DNA of 64,000 nucleotides, taken from positions 4,588,001 to 4,652,000 of the forward strand of contig JAJTUQ010000005.1 in the NCBI GenBank assembly GCA_021399445.1, in the 5' to 3' direction. The stretch is from Xylogone sp. PMI_703. Lineage: Eukaryota > Ascomycota > Leotiomycetes. Position numbers and translations under genes: made by a program. This document shows positions 21,005 through 34,739 of the stretch, piece by piece (positions within the stretch are counted from its first letter, which is position 1; the number at the start of each line of letters is the position of its first letter). The notes beneath the pieces are model-generated. The model ran no database searches. It saw nothing but the letters and a program-made list of their open reading frames with translations, and was not told the DNA's origin.

Positions 21005-24000
21005 CTACGTCTGCTGAGCTTGAGGTTGAGCGTGAGCGGCGCCACCTCTGCCTCGATGGATTCCTCTACCTCTGCCTCCTCTTCCTCTTCCCCTTCCCCT
21101 TGAACTATCGAGACTGGCTGGTGGAGGCACACTGTTGAATGTTGGCGGAGCGGAAGTGGTATTCGAACTGTGGGTACCACCACGGCCTCGGCTTCCATTT
21201 GATGGACCCCCTCGTCCTCTTGCACCGTTAGTTGCAATATTTGGTGGGTTGTTCCTTATTGGTAAGTTGGCTTGACCAGGAGATCCGGCATTGGAATTGT
21301 TATAACCTAGGCCACCACGACCACGACCACGAGCAGTGGGCTGGTTACCTCTATATGAGGGATGACCAGCGACGGCGCCACGAAATGACCCTCTGAGTGG
21401 TGCAGGAGCTGGGGCATCGTGATACTGGCCTCGGCCGCCAGGTCCAGCTGGCTGGCCATAGCCGTTAACCGTTAAGGAAGTCGAACCTTTTGCAGGTCGC
21501 TTTTCATTTGCAGCTTTAGATCCCGCAATAACTTGTTTGTTAGAAAGATTTAAAACCGATGTGCTTGGAACAGTTGAACCTCGGAATGAACTGCATCTCT
21601 CTCCTAGTGATGTACCACTCATAAATGTAACATCAAACACGATGTCTAGGAGTACAGATCGAGGAGTACGGCTGATGCCCACTACAGTACCCCGAGTCGC
21701 AATTGGAACTCTTCCAGAGTCCTGAACATAGACTACACGGTCGCCAAGTGTAAATTTCTGGCTACCAAGACGATGTTCGGCATCAGATGGCTTCATAAGG
21801 GCATTCCTGGGGACGCCCTTTAGTCTTTTGAATTCGGTTCCAGGGTCGTTTGCCAGAGCCATATCGGCAGCTTTCTCCATTGCCATAACTGCATCAGAGT
21901 CCAGCTGCTCGGCATCTAATGGGACTTTCTCGAAGTGTTTAGACTCAATCGACTTTAGCCAAGCCGCAATTTCCTTGATCTTGGTGCTAGCAATTTCTTT
22001 TGGATAAAAATCTGTCTCATCATATTCGCTACCTTGAGGTTTCCGCTGGATCCCAGCAATGAACTCTGGGAACTTTGTCATATAGGTGCTTAGGAGCTCA
22101 ATTGCTTTGTTACTGTACTCCCAGCCATTTTCACCTTTACGAGAGTACCCCAGAACTTTAAGTTTCTTAGCCTCAAACTTGAGGTTAAGACCCAGGTTTA
22201 AACGCGGTAGACCAAGCGCAGAAATAGAGAACGAAGATGTAATTTTGCTGAGAACCAGAGGGTGGAGGCCTAGCATTTTAGCTACAGCAAAGCCAGGGGT
22301 ATACTGAGTACCTCGTGCGGCTTGCTTGACGATCTCGTGGCCGAAATTAGGCTCCTTCCCTTTCATGGTGGATAACCAGATGTCAGCTCGATCATTTGAA
22401 TGCTTGATAACCTCAAGTGGACGACCATAATTGAATTCTCCCAAGAAGAACGCGCGTGACCCTTCGGGAAACTCCTCTTCAATAGGCACTGCAGCTTTTT
22501 CGATAAACCTCTGATCCTCACTAATAACCTGATCAACGATCACTTGTGTGGCATATTCATGATCTTGTCCAGGAATAACGGCGTATTCTTTAACCGTAGC
22601 CCCTTCATCAGTTTTCTTGAGCCCTTTCAATAGCTCTACGTGAACAATTGATTCAACTGGACCAATTATAATACCTAGCCTTTTACTGTAGATGTTTTCA
22701 ATCCTTTCAGCTTTCTTTCGGAAATCGTCTATTTCCCGAGGTCCATGGGGATGTTGGATAAGGCCAGGCCCTGTTCCTGGGAGAGAATAATCGAAGAGCT
22801 CATCCGAAACTTTTACCACTTTTGCTTCCTGTAAAAATGGATACCCCACGTATACCCGCTGGCCAAGTTTTGTAGTTGCATTCGTAACCTTTGTCCGACT
22901 TTCGGTATCTTCAAGAGTAACAACCATACTCTCATTACGACTATCTTGCTGAAAGACGTTGACCCCGTGGAATCCTAACGTTGCATTATATGGAAGAGTC
23001 TCTAGACTGGGGAAACCTGCGAGCGCTTCATCTCCTAATTTCACACCTTCCATCAAGCCAACATGGTACTCCAAACCCTCGATTGTAGGTAGGTCAAATA
23101 TGTTTTCGACACAATGACACTGAGCAAGATCGGGGAATACTCCGACCAATGACGAAGGATAGGTGAACGAAATATTTGGATCATAGGTGAACTTTAACGT
23201 GACACCAAATTCGTTTCTAGCTTTCTCTGCATCGCTGAGTAGCTTATTTCTGGGAGCCATAGCATCCAACAAGCGCTTTTCATCAATGAAGGGAATCTTT
23301 ACGACCGCTTCCCACTCCATTTTCTTCCCATTCATGTCAAGCTCGAAGTCTCTTGGATAAAAGTCAATAATTGGCGAATCTGGACTAGTCATTAGATCAT
23401 GGTATACGGATGGCACTATTTTCTTGCTTCTATCTGGAAGCACTCCCATAAGCTGCTCGTACGGATGGAAAGGCTGCCCAAGTTTGAAATTAAGATCCGC
23501 GTTTAACCCCTTTTGTACATCTGTGAGTAGTTATTAGTATAGTATTTAGAGCACTAACGTATGGGACAACTTACCGGAAATCATTGGCGAGTAGTGGTAA
23601 GCATAGTACCAGGGCCATGACACAACACCTCGGTAATAGTAAAATAAGACCCATTGCAGACCTTGTACATAATTCTCACAAAGTTTTATCAGCTCCGCTT
23701 CATTGTTACGGTCCCACTCGAACTTTCCTTTGTAGTAATTATTTTTCCACTCCTGGAACTTCTCTTCATATTGTTTGTCCATTTCGGCCTGCGCCTGCTC
23801 CTTGGTGATATCTACCACTGGGGCATTATCATACTGTTTAACAACTCGAAGGATGGCAAGCTGGGACTCTTCGTCTTCCTCATCTTCCTCATCCTCTGGA
23901 CTATCACCGTCCAGATTTGTTGGGAATGTCAATTGGAGATGACGCTCTCCCTCCTCATCTGTAACTGTTTTCCAAGTAAGATGCAAACTATCGGCAGTGT

Positions 24001-25316
24001 CTTGGACGAACTTTCTATCAGCAGCAGGCAATGAAGAATCCAGATCTAGAGGTTCGCTGGGTCGATCGGTCACATATCTCTTGATCTCCTTCCATAACTG
24101 GCGCTGGGCAGAAGTCATCACAAGTTTATCCTTGACCTTCCCCCGATCCATAATATCAACTTTCGCCATTTGCTTTCCCTTGAACCATTTTTGATCTGCG
24201 CTTTCCGACTCAAAGAACCGGTATTCAACATGGGAAAGCTCTTCCAGTAACATTGCCAGCCGGGACATATTGATAACACCACCTTCATTGATATATCCAT
24301 GGCATTTGGGTAGTACAGCTTTATATACCTTAAACATCAAAGCGAGAGCCCCTTCATTGATATGCAGATTAGGTAAATTCGGTAAGAAATCGTTTCCAAC
24401 GAAGAATGCCATTAATATGAAGTCGTCAATGACCCTTTCAAGGTCAAATGGAAATGCTAGTAAGCCATCTTCCTGCAATTCCTGGAATTCTAACTCCAAA
24501 TATTCTCTTACAATGCATAGATGCATGAGATAGAAATTTTGATGTTCGAGTTCTTTTGATTTGGTTTTGCTTTGTCTCCCAAACGTGACTTCCTCCCGTA
24601 GTAGACAAAAGTGAGGGTCATGACTCAGAAGTCCAAGCATAATTAGATCCGCGTCCAAGCCATAAAGGCAATGTCGAACATTTGGGTCATAGCCAGGTTG
24701 TGCTTTTGCCAACCGAATATACTCCATAATCTTATGTTCGCCTTCACCAGGAACTTCATGGCCAGAGAGGACAATTTCGACACCTTGCCATTCTGCATCT
24801 TCTGATACTTTTTTATTGATGAAATATTTCAATTGTAAAGTCAACTTATGCATAAACTCAGTACCTAGCTGTATTAGTATTACATCTAGCATAACGATCA
24901 GCAACCGCACCTGGGGTAATAGCGTTGCTATCGAACGCTTCTTCTTTCGGCATTTCTTTCCCCTCCTTTATCGCTTTTTCTCTCGCTATCTCAACATCTA
25001 GCGCGGTACGAAATCTTCTAGCTCTTTGTTGGTTCATTTTCGCTCGTGGGGCGACACCATCAATGGCCATGAAGAATAATTGTTTCGGCTTGATTTTTCC
25101 ATATAGATGTTCAATGTAGTTAAATATGGAAATGAACATTTGCTCTTCGGTCATTCGAAATGTTGCATCATCCGAGTCCTTGTGCGTACAGTTGTGGATA
25201 ATACCATTCATGTCCAAATATAGGCAATCAAACTCTGGTATCCGATTCTCCGCAATCAGCTGGGAGATAGCAGGATACCTCTCACTCATCCAACGGAAAA
25301 ATTTAGGGACACCCAT
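21005..25316 (-). CDS. XRN1: 5'-3' exoribonuclease 1
   Basis: Cytoplasmic processive exonuclease that degrades decapped mRNA. Minus-strand exons 25316-24911, 24864-23575 and 23520-21005 give 1403 residues, close to the usual length. The N-terminus MGVPKFFRWMSERYPAISQ and the following FDCLYLDMNGIIHNCTH belong to the XRN catalytic core. The core also shows FMAIDGVAPRAKMNQQR, HEVPGEGEHKIMEYIR, LYGLDADLIMLGL and FVGNDFLPNLP. The second splice restores SPMISDVQKGLNADLNFKLGQPFHPYEQL, typical of XRN1 and not of XRN2/RAT1. PAZ/KOW/SH3-like regions follow, and the last 200 residues are RGG/Pro/Asn-rich. It shares a 443 bp divergent promoter region with HAT2. Confidence 0.96.
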
Positions 25317-25759
25317 CTTGAAGAGACCGATTCGGAGCTTTTATGATGTAAGAAGCCAGAGAGATGTAAGGATTGGAGGGCTTTCGCTTTTACCACGAAT
25401 AGCTCTTAGTATAAAAGATCGTAAATGATAAAATTATCTCACTTTTAACTTTCAACAAGCAGGAAAAAAAAGAACCATCAACTCCCCAAAATCATTACAG
25501 GAAGAACACTTGTTGCGATGTTGATAATAAGGTTAGCTAGATCGAACGACGAGAGGCAGGTTGAATCACGATGTCACTAGCGGCCGCTAGTGAAAACCAA
25601 TCTACGCGATTTTGGGGCGCGTCTGTGGAGCTTCAACCTATGCAAGGCATTTCAAGAATAAGCTGCGCATCAAATATTGAATTCTATTTTCACTCTCTAA
25701 ATTTAGAGCAATTGTAATACTTCGGTGAATATTTTCCCACACAAGGCTATACAAATACA
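25317..25759. promoter_or_regulatory. Divergent promoter region of XRN1 and HAT2
   Basis: 443 bp separating two divergent start codons. It includes GCGGCCGC at about 25580 and AT-rich stretches; no specific site is claimed. Confidence 0.5.
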
Positions 25760-27416
<1,657 letters not shown>

Positions 27417-27936
27417 GGCTAGGTCAAGTGACACATTTGCAGATACCCCAGATGTATTTCCTTAGCTCGCCAGGGAAAGAGGAGTTAGGTGAAAATGCAA
27501 ACATCGGCGTTAGTTGGAGTTCGGCATAGCTTTTTCTGAATGTCTAGTGACCTGTATCAATTATTGAAAGTTGAGAAGTTGAATGCTCAGACCATTTTCC
27601 CAAGCATCTAGCAGTTTTCTTGTGCAGACCTTGTATTGTGTCGACGTCAAGAGTACGACCTTTGATTTGCGTAACAACAAACTTTCTAGACGATTCTTTG
27701 GTTTACCTTTAGTGAAATATATATCAGTAGTGCGCTATATGGCGTGCGTCAATACTGAAAACGCACTCGAAAAAAATAATGGATCAACCAGGCTTTCAAC
27801 AATAAACATTGTCAATATTTCTCTCCAGCGTCTTCCTTCACAACCTACCAGGTGACCCATATATACGCTGAAAACAAAGAATAAACAGCTTTATTTAACG
27901 TCGGTCTATCATCCCATATTATCCTTTCATATCACT
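27417..27936. other. Intergenic region, no gene seen
   Basis: 520 bp of 3' flank of HAT2 and promoter of the F-box-like gene. A short plus-strand frame at 27583-27855 has no support. Confidence 0.5.
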
Positions 27937-29109
27937 ATGGACTTCCAAGCCCCATCACCAACCGAAGTTCATCCAGATATAGCAGCCCAATATGTTCGTG
28001 ATAGGGAGGTCGCAGAGAAAGCAAGAGAGGAGATATCTTATGAGAAGATTGCAGCCTGCGGTATTGAGCCTATTGGCATAGATCTAGCTACCTCCTGGCC
28101 TGGTTTCCAGACGTCCACGAATGTCAAAGTTCCTCCAGCATTGAGGACTCACAAGTATCTCTCAGCCTGCCAGAACAAACCAGATATGATCGCAACTCTT
28201 GCACAATCTCCAGAGTTGATCATGGAAGTTACAAAGTATCTCGATGTTCAATCTTTGGTCAAGATTTATTCTATTTCAAAAGACTTCAATGAGATTATCA
28301 ATGGCCACCTGGCTCATGTTATGATGACCTGTGCCTTGACGCAGGCTCCTGAATCCGCCAGGATCTTTGCTTTCACTCTTTACGAGCCCCTCTGCGTCGT
28401 GGATCCTGCAGGTAGAACAGGCCTATGTCCATCCAGCAATATTCGAAAAGTTCCTGGTCTCCGCTGGCTGCAGATGGTCATTCACCGCGAGAAGACTGTG
28501 CGAGACATCTTGGCATGCCTTGCTCGTCAGGGACATCGTACACCAAAAGGCATGGCATTGACTTTGAAAAAGGTGTGGCTCTTAATGGACATATCGACTA
28601 CTATCCGAAGAGTCCAACTTATGCGCAGTCAGACGTACTTTACCAATGAAGATCTTTATAATCTGCAACTATTTATTGTGAAACTCGACATGAGATTCAA
28701 CGATCCTATCGAAGGGCCAGGAAGCGATCTACTACGAAAGCTGATGCTTGGTCAAAGAGGGTTAACACCTCTATGCAAGCTATTGAAGCGAACAGCATAC
28801 ACAAGCAATGTTGAGATTATAAAGGCAGCTGTACGCTACTCGTGTGAAGTCAGACCACAGGACAGACATCTCCCAATTCTGGGCATACCTCCAGCAGAAA
28901 TTGGAATTGGTCACTTGGAGGGTTGGGGGGCGGGTAGGATCCATCTAATGCGTCCAGACGAACTTGTTGTCGATGAATCCGTTAGAAGAAGGCTGAATTT
29001 TAAGGATCACATTCTTCTGATGATGCTTTGGGGATATGTTGACCCTATTACAGGACAGAACATCCAGGTTACGGACGAGGAGAAGTACATGTCAGATGAA
29101 GAGGCTTAA
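27937..29109 (+). CDS. F-box-like domain protein
   Basis: Single-exon gene of 390 residues; a conserved-looking hypothetical. Residues about 90-125 (LAQSPELIMEVTKYLDVQSLVKIYSISKDFNEII) fit an F-box, which would bind Skp1 in an SCF ubiquitin ligase. No LRR, WD or Kelch repeats follow. The rest is mostly helical, with well-spaced hydrophobic residues and an acidic end (DEEKYMSDEEA). Related proteins in fungi are generally unnamed, and the substrate is unknown. Codon use and a clean ATG at 27937 with an A/T-rich leader support a real gene. Confidence 0.85.
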   Translation: MDFQAPSPTEVHPDIAAQYVRDREVAEKAREEISYEKIAACGIEPIGIDLATSWPGFQTSTNVKVPPALRTHKYLSACQNKPDMIATLAQSPELIMEVTKYLDVQSLVKIYSISKDFNEIINGHLAHVMMTCALTQAPESARIFAFTLYEPLCVVDPAGRTGLCPSSNIRKVPGLRWLQMVIHREKTVRDILACLARQGHRTPKGMALTLKKVWLLMDISTTIRRVQLMRSQTYFTNEDLYNLQLFIVKLDMRFNDPIEGPGSDLLRKLMLGQRGLTPLCKLLKRTAYTSNVEIIKAAVRYSCEVRPQDRHLPILGIPPAEIGIGHLEGWGAGRIHLMRPDELVVDESVRRRLNFKDHILLMMLWGYVDPITGQNIQVTDEEKYMSDEEA

Positions 29110-30936
29110 TCAGACGTTGCCTACAATGATATTTAAAGGCACTCATCTGGGAAATTGAGACAGAAAGCTCATTTGTAACATAATCGCAGTGATTTCCAGA
29201 TTATTTGCAACAATACATTAAGATTTCCCCATTGGCCAGTAATTCTCTAGCGCACGTGATAAAGTCTAGCGCTTACTAAGCTAAGTAGTTTGGATAAATC
29301 TGGAAAGCGCACGGGTAAATCTCAGCATGGGACGGACTGTGCCTTCGTTCTACTGTCTCCTCCACAATCGAACCCTTACTGAGGAATCTATCGAGATGGT
29401 ATAAAGGCAAGCTGATTCACGAAGAACATTAAGTACCGGCAAGGTTCGGATATATTGTGATGGAAAGAGAACGACTTTTCAAGTTGAGAACCACATAACT
29501 CTGTTTGGCTTCACGCACCCATACGTCGGGGATCATTTTGGAACACTCAAGAATTCCCACTATCAAGCCTTGGGGAACACAACATACCTACAATGGTGAC
29601 TCGAGATATACGGCCTGCTCCGGTAGGTGTGGAGACTTGGTATCTACATAAGATACCGCGAAATTCTACGTTTGCTCTTCCCAACGACCTGGATATTATA
29701 CATTTGCGGCAAGCGTGTGAGAAGGATGGCCTGCGGGCGTGTCGGCATTTCTATGCAATGCTTGAAGCCACTCTTTGCTCTTATTACGAGCCGGAAGGAT
29801 GAACCGTTGCATGACGAAAGAGTTTCACCATCACAGTTATAATATCTTCGATGAGTAATGTCATGAAGTACGAAACAACCACAATGTCGAGAGAATCGGC
29901 AGAGTGGCGACATATCTAGAACTTGTTTGAAGGATTAAATCGACACAGCCTGTGCCCCAATATGGCTCGGAGATTCTCGTCTCTATATTAGGATACGCAT
30001 TCACCGGAATTCTGTCCCAATTGCTAGCATAGTTTCAAAGCGCCCAAATATCCATTTCGCATTGGGTACGTTCATCAACCGTCAACCATGTTCTCTCCCT
30101 TAGGGAGGCAGCCTCGCTGCTATAGATCAGAACCTTTCATTCAAACTCGAAATATGCTGGAATAACTAGGCCCTCAAGGTGCTGAAAGGACATACGGCCC
30201 CATGCCTTGTGCTACTAATCTCTTTTCCCGCTCCAGTCACCAACAGTTTCGCGACCCAGACATATCGGGTCTAAAAGTACCAGACGCCATATCAGGGCAT
30301 GCTCGATTCGATTCGGTCATGCACGAAAACAAAAAAGGAGAAAAGAAAAAGATATCTCTGTGAACTACTCTGTTGTGCTTTACAGCAGATTCAAGTTTGG
30401 TTACAGGTATTTTGAGGCCGGTGGTGGAGGTAAGGCAATTGGCACGCCCTTTGGAGACCCTGGACAATTGCTCAGTGCTGTGTCTTGACGGCGATACTGG
30501 GTCGGTGGTTGATGTTGCAAGGAGGCCATGACGTATTGTGCGCCTTCGTGCTTGACTTGCCTGTGCTCTTTTGCACCCGTAGATTTACTTTGACTGCTTC
30601 TGTGTGAATTCCGCTTTGTACGTTGTGCCGCTATAAACGCGACACCTTGGGATGGGATGAGTCCGACGCAAAGGACTAGCCCGCACAAAGAGACGGGGGT
30701 GTCTGTACCGCGACAACAGATCCGAATTTCCCTCACGGTAGGTTCACTCTTACCAAGAGGTAAACTTTCGTTTCTGTTTCCTTTCAACCTTCAACCTTCA
30801 ACCTTTGCACAACTGCTCTTACGTTTATCCACTGGTTGACATTCACGAATGCCTCAGCATGCCAAGCATTGGTGGAGATCTCGCTAAACCTAAACAAGCG
30901 CCACCTTAGTTTTGCTCTCTACGGGACGTTGCTACG
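29110..30936. other. Long intergenic region, no supported gene
   Basis: About 1.8 kb between the F-box-like gene and CTK1. Short frames at 29593-29842 (+) and 30401-30787 (-) look like chance; neither shows a domain or a convincing splice partner. The last 200 bp contains CAACCTT repeats and is probably the CTK1 leader. Confidence 0.5.
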
Positions 30937-33900
30937 ATGTCTCCTCCACCAGGACTGGATGGCCATGTCGCAATGAAAGACAGTTGGAGCCACGGTGACG
31001 ACCGCAGAGAACGAGGAAGAGTTGATCGAGGAGTGACTCGTTCCAGAAGATCGCGATCCCCTCCTTCTCGCCGTCACGAGAGCGATAGGGAAGACAAGCA
31101 AACTGATCGCGAAGTCGGCAAGTCGAGGGCTTCCTCGAGGCACATTGACCGACCACGAGATTACAGCCCAGATCACCGCCGGAGAGTATCTCGATCGCCA
31201 GGAAGGAACACGAGAGAAGACGTTAGAGAGCGGAATCGTGGTAGGGAGTTGCTGGACACGCGAGGCTCAGACAAGCATAGACGTGATACGTATCATTCCA
31301 GCTCATTGACGAAGCGGCGGAAGAGTCGGAGCCCTTCGCCAATTCGAAGCCACCATAAGAGACGGTACGATTCTCGCAGTCCATCTCGAACTGAAGCAGA
31401 GTCGAGATTTGTACCGCGAGAAGAGAGGAAAAGACGTTCTATCTCCCCAGGCCCCTCCCGCCGGCGATCGCCTGAACGCAGGACATCTGAGCTACGTGAA
31501 GGTAGAAGTAGGACACATCGTGAGTCCGGCATTTCAGACCGTAGAGGCCGGTCTCCATCCCCAAGGCGGGAGAAGTATCATTCTTCCCGAGAAACATCGC
31601 ATCGCCATCACCACCATACAACCTCTAAGCACGACCGTTCTCCTCTTCATAGTCCGGAACGCTCAACTAAACCACGGAGATCAAGCATCGATAGACCACG
31701 AGATAGGGAACGCAGACGGTCTGTTTCTGCGAGACGCAGATCTCCAGAAGTTGACAGGTACGAACCCTCGACTCGTTCTCGACAGTCTTCACCACGCCGA
31801 CATAGAGATCGAAGGCCATCACGAGGATCTTCACTAGACCGTGAGAAGTTGGACCGTCGATATCGAGACGAGTATCGTCCTGATTCGAATCATTCCCACC
31901 ACAAGTCGAGTAAGCGATCTCCCTCTAGAGATAATAGTGTCGAACCAAAATCACCAAAGATGGATGGTAGGGGGTATTATGGCCAATCTGGCTACAATCC
32001 CAATCCCCAAATGCAAGCTGCTTTCCCACTTAAGCCGCAGTACAGCCAAGGGCCACCAATAGATCCACGCCAATACTCGCAGTCCCCTCAACATATCACA
32101 CCCGTTTCCTCACACCAAGGTTCTCCTCAGGCGCATTCTCCATATTCCGCTAATAGAGCCGGTTGGAGTGGCCAGCCTCAGCACCAATATTCCCCGCAAC
32201 CGTAAGTTTGGAACAGCCCATCATTTCCCACCGTAGCTAACAGATGATTTCAGTCAATACCCTCAAAACTACTCCCAGCCTAACTATTCTACTCCGGGAC
32301 CACAGAACCCCTATTATCCGAACCAACCTCCAACAGTATCATATCAAGCCCCTCCATCTGGTCCTATGCATCCGCCGTATCCTCAGAGCAATTTCCGGGG
32401 TAATCAGAGGGGTTACAGGGGAAATCATTTCAACGCCTCTGTCGGGCGTGGGGCTCATCGGGGTGGTCGAGGTGGTCACTTTCAGAACCTGCACTGGAAT
32501 GCAGGTGGGAATTCCGGTGGGGCTGGTCGTGGGCAGCACCCTCATTCGGGCAATGTCACTCCGCAACATGTATCGCCACCCCATCAATTCCAACCTCCGT
32601 CAGTACATCAATCACCAAACACCGTTCAGCCTTCCGCCGAAGAAGAAGAAGACAGCGAGGATCTCTTCAGGCCATCTAAAGAGCTCCAGGTGGAAGATAC
32701 GAGTCAGAAGAACGATGAAGAAAAGATGCCACCGCCAAGTAGGCCGCCTCCTACGGGACCCCAGAGCTCTAAATTTAGCTTTGCCTTCAAAGCAACTTCA
32801 AAGACGACTCCAACACCTCCTAGGCCGGAGATATCTATGAAACTCACTGCTGCCCCTGTCCGCAAGGATGTTCAACTCAGCCCTGATCGTTCACGATTAC
32901 CAACGTCTGGGCGTGCCATTCCTGGTGAACCAGCAAGGCCACGGACGGAGCTCGACGAACCTCCTGTACCCGCAACAAGGAAAGTTAAAAGAATCAAGAA
33001 AAGACTTAGGCCTCGGCCAGAACTCCCAACTGAGTTTAAGACATCCGATTCAGTATACTTTCGCAAACCTGGAAATGAGTCCGTGGTGGGCTCTGGAACA
33101 TATGGCAAGGTTTTCAAGGCTATACATGTCTATACTAAGAAGCTTGTTGCCTTGAAGAAGATCCGTATGGAGGGTGAAAGAGATGGATTCCCTGTTACGG
33201 CGGTGCGCGAAATCAAGCTCCTTCAGTCTCTGAAACATTCAAATATTGTAAATTTGCAAGAAGTCATGGTAGAGAAGAACGACTGCTTTATGGTCTTTGA
33301 ATACCTTTCTCACGATCTTACCGGCCTTTTGAACCATCCAAGTTTCAAGTTGGAGGCTTCACATAAAAAGCACCTGGCGAGGCAACTTTTTGAGGGTCTT
33401 GCTTATTTACACCGTCGTGGAGTGCTCCACCGAGACATCAAAGCGGCAAACATTTTAGTAAGTAATGAAGGCCAGCTCAAGATAGCGGACTTTGGACTTG
33501 CCAGGTTTTACTCTAAACACAAGCAATTGGATTACACCAACCGTGTCATCACTATTTGGTATCGCTCGCCTGAGTTATTACTCGGAGAGACCCAGTACGG
33601 CCCAGCCGTAGATATCTGGAGTGCAGCGTGTGTATTAGTTGAGATATTTACTCGCCATGCCATCTTTCCTGGCGACGGTGGTGAAATTAGTCAACTTGAG
33701 AAGATATATGCAATTCTCGGGACACCAAATAAAGTTGATTGGCCAGGATTGGTTGACATGCAGTGGTTTGAGCTCTTACGACCTACAGCGAAAAGACCGA
33801 ATGTCTTCGCGGAAAAGTATAAGGATCGTGTGACTCCGGCCGCATTTGAGCTCTTGGAAGCTATGTTTCAGTACGACCCTGCCAAACGCCCTTCAGCCTC

Positions 33901-34256
33901 GGATGTTCTAGAGCACCCATACTTCACTACGGAGGAGCCGCTGCCAAAACAAGCTATAGAGTAAGTAGCGAGCCCCTACACATTGACACCGCTAACACAC
34001 AGTTAGACTTCAAGCATTGGAAGGTGATTGGCATGAGTTCGAGTCCAAAGCTTTACGTAAAGAAAACGAGCGCAAGGACAAGGAGGCTCGCAAACAAGCC
34101 CAGAGAGAAGCAGCAGCAAAGGAGAGAGAAAAGGACAGGGAGAGAAAGAGAGCTGTCGAAGGCGACCCGTCTGAAGACCGTAATGCAAAACGGTTGCAGT
34201 TGGAAGCATCCAAACCCTCGACCTCTAAGCTGGCAACTGAAAATGAGCCAGAATAA
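30937..34256 (+). CDS. CTK1: CTD kinase subunit alpha (CDK12/Lsk1-like cyclin-dependent kinase)
   Basis: Nuclear cyclin-dependent kinase that phosphorylates Ser2 of the RNA polymerase II C-terminal domain in elongation. Exons 30937-32201, 32254-33960 and 34007-34256 give 1073 residues. The first 420 residues are an Arg/Ser-rich RS-like region. A Gln/Pro/Tyr region and an RGG-like stretch (RGNQRGYRGNHF) follow. The kinase domain is at about 690-985: GSGTYGKVFKA loop, ALKKIR lysine, PVTAVREI (the cyclin-binding PSTAIRE helix), HRDIKAANIL, DFGLAR and TIWYRSPELLLG. A Lys/Arg/Glu-rich coil closes the protein. The RS domain plus PVTAVREI distinguishes it from Bur1 and from cell-cycle CDKs. Confidence 0.94.
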
Positions 34257-34739
34257 CCTGTTTTGCTGTATTTGAATTATTTCCTGGAGTTATGGGAGGC
34301 TTACTTATATTCCGGGATTGTCGCATAAAAGGAGTAGACTGGAGTTTCGTCATTTGATGAAGGGAATATCCTATTACTGGATATTATTTGAGCAATAATC
34401 GATAAAACCATTGGTAGTATGATGACGCTTTTCCCAGACATCTTTTCTGATATGAGAGCAATGTGCGGTTGATAGCTTGGTAGCGCATGTGTAAGATAAA
34501 ATATAGCCCTTCTCACGTGGTCATTGAAAGTATGAAGAAACAAGGATATCGGGTCTTTCAAGAAATTTGTACTCGGTATGGTTAAATTTTGTGCCTTAAA
34601 TCATTATCTGTATCTTATCATGAGCAATCCTAATGGACATTCGTCTCTAAAAAACGACTCCTTCACCATTTATAGCCATCCTAGTACTTCGACTCCTAAC
34701 GCCAAAGGCATTAATCTCTCTGGAAAGAGCAGAATTATT
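34257..34739. other. Convergent 3' flanks, no gene seen
   Basis: 483 bp between the 3' ends of CTK1 and MCM5. Nothing further seen. Confidence 0.5.

Noticed and set aside
30401..30787. Minus-strand open frame of 128 codons with a Pro-rich end
   Set aside because: Overlaps the likely CTK1 leader, with no recognisable domain. It could be a small gene, but I cannot support it.
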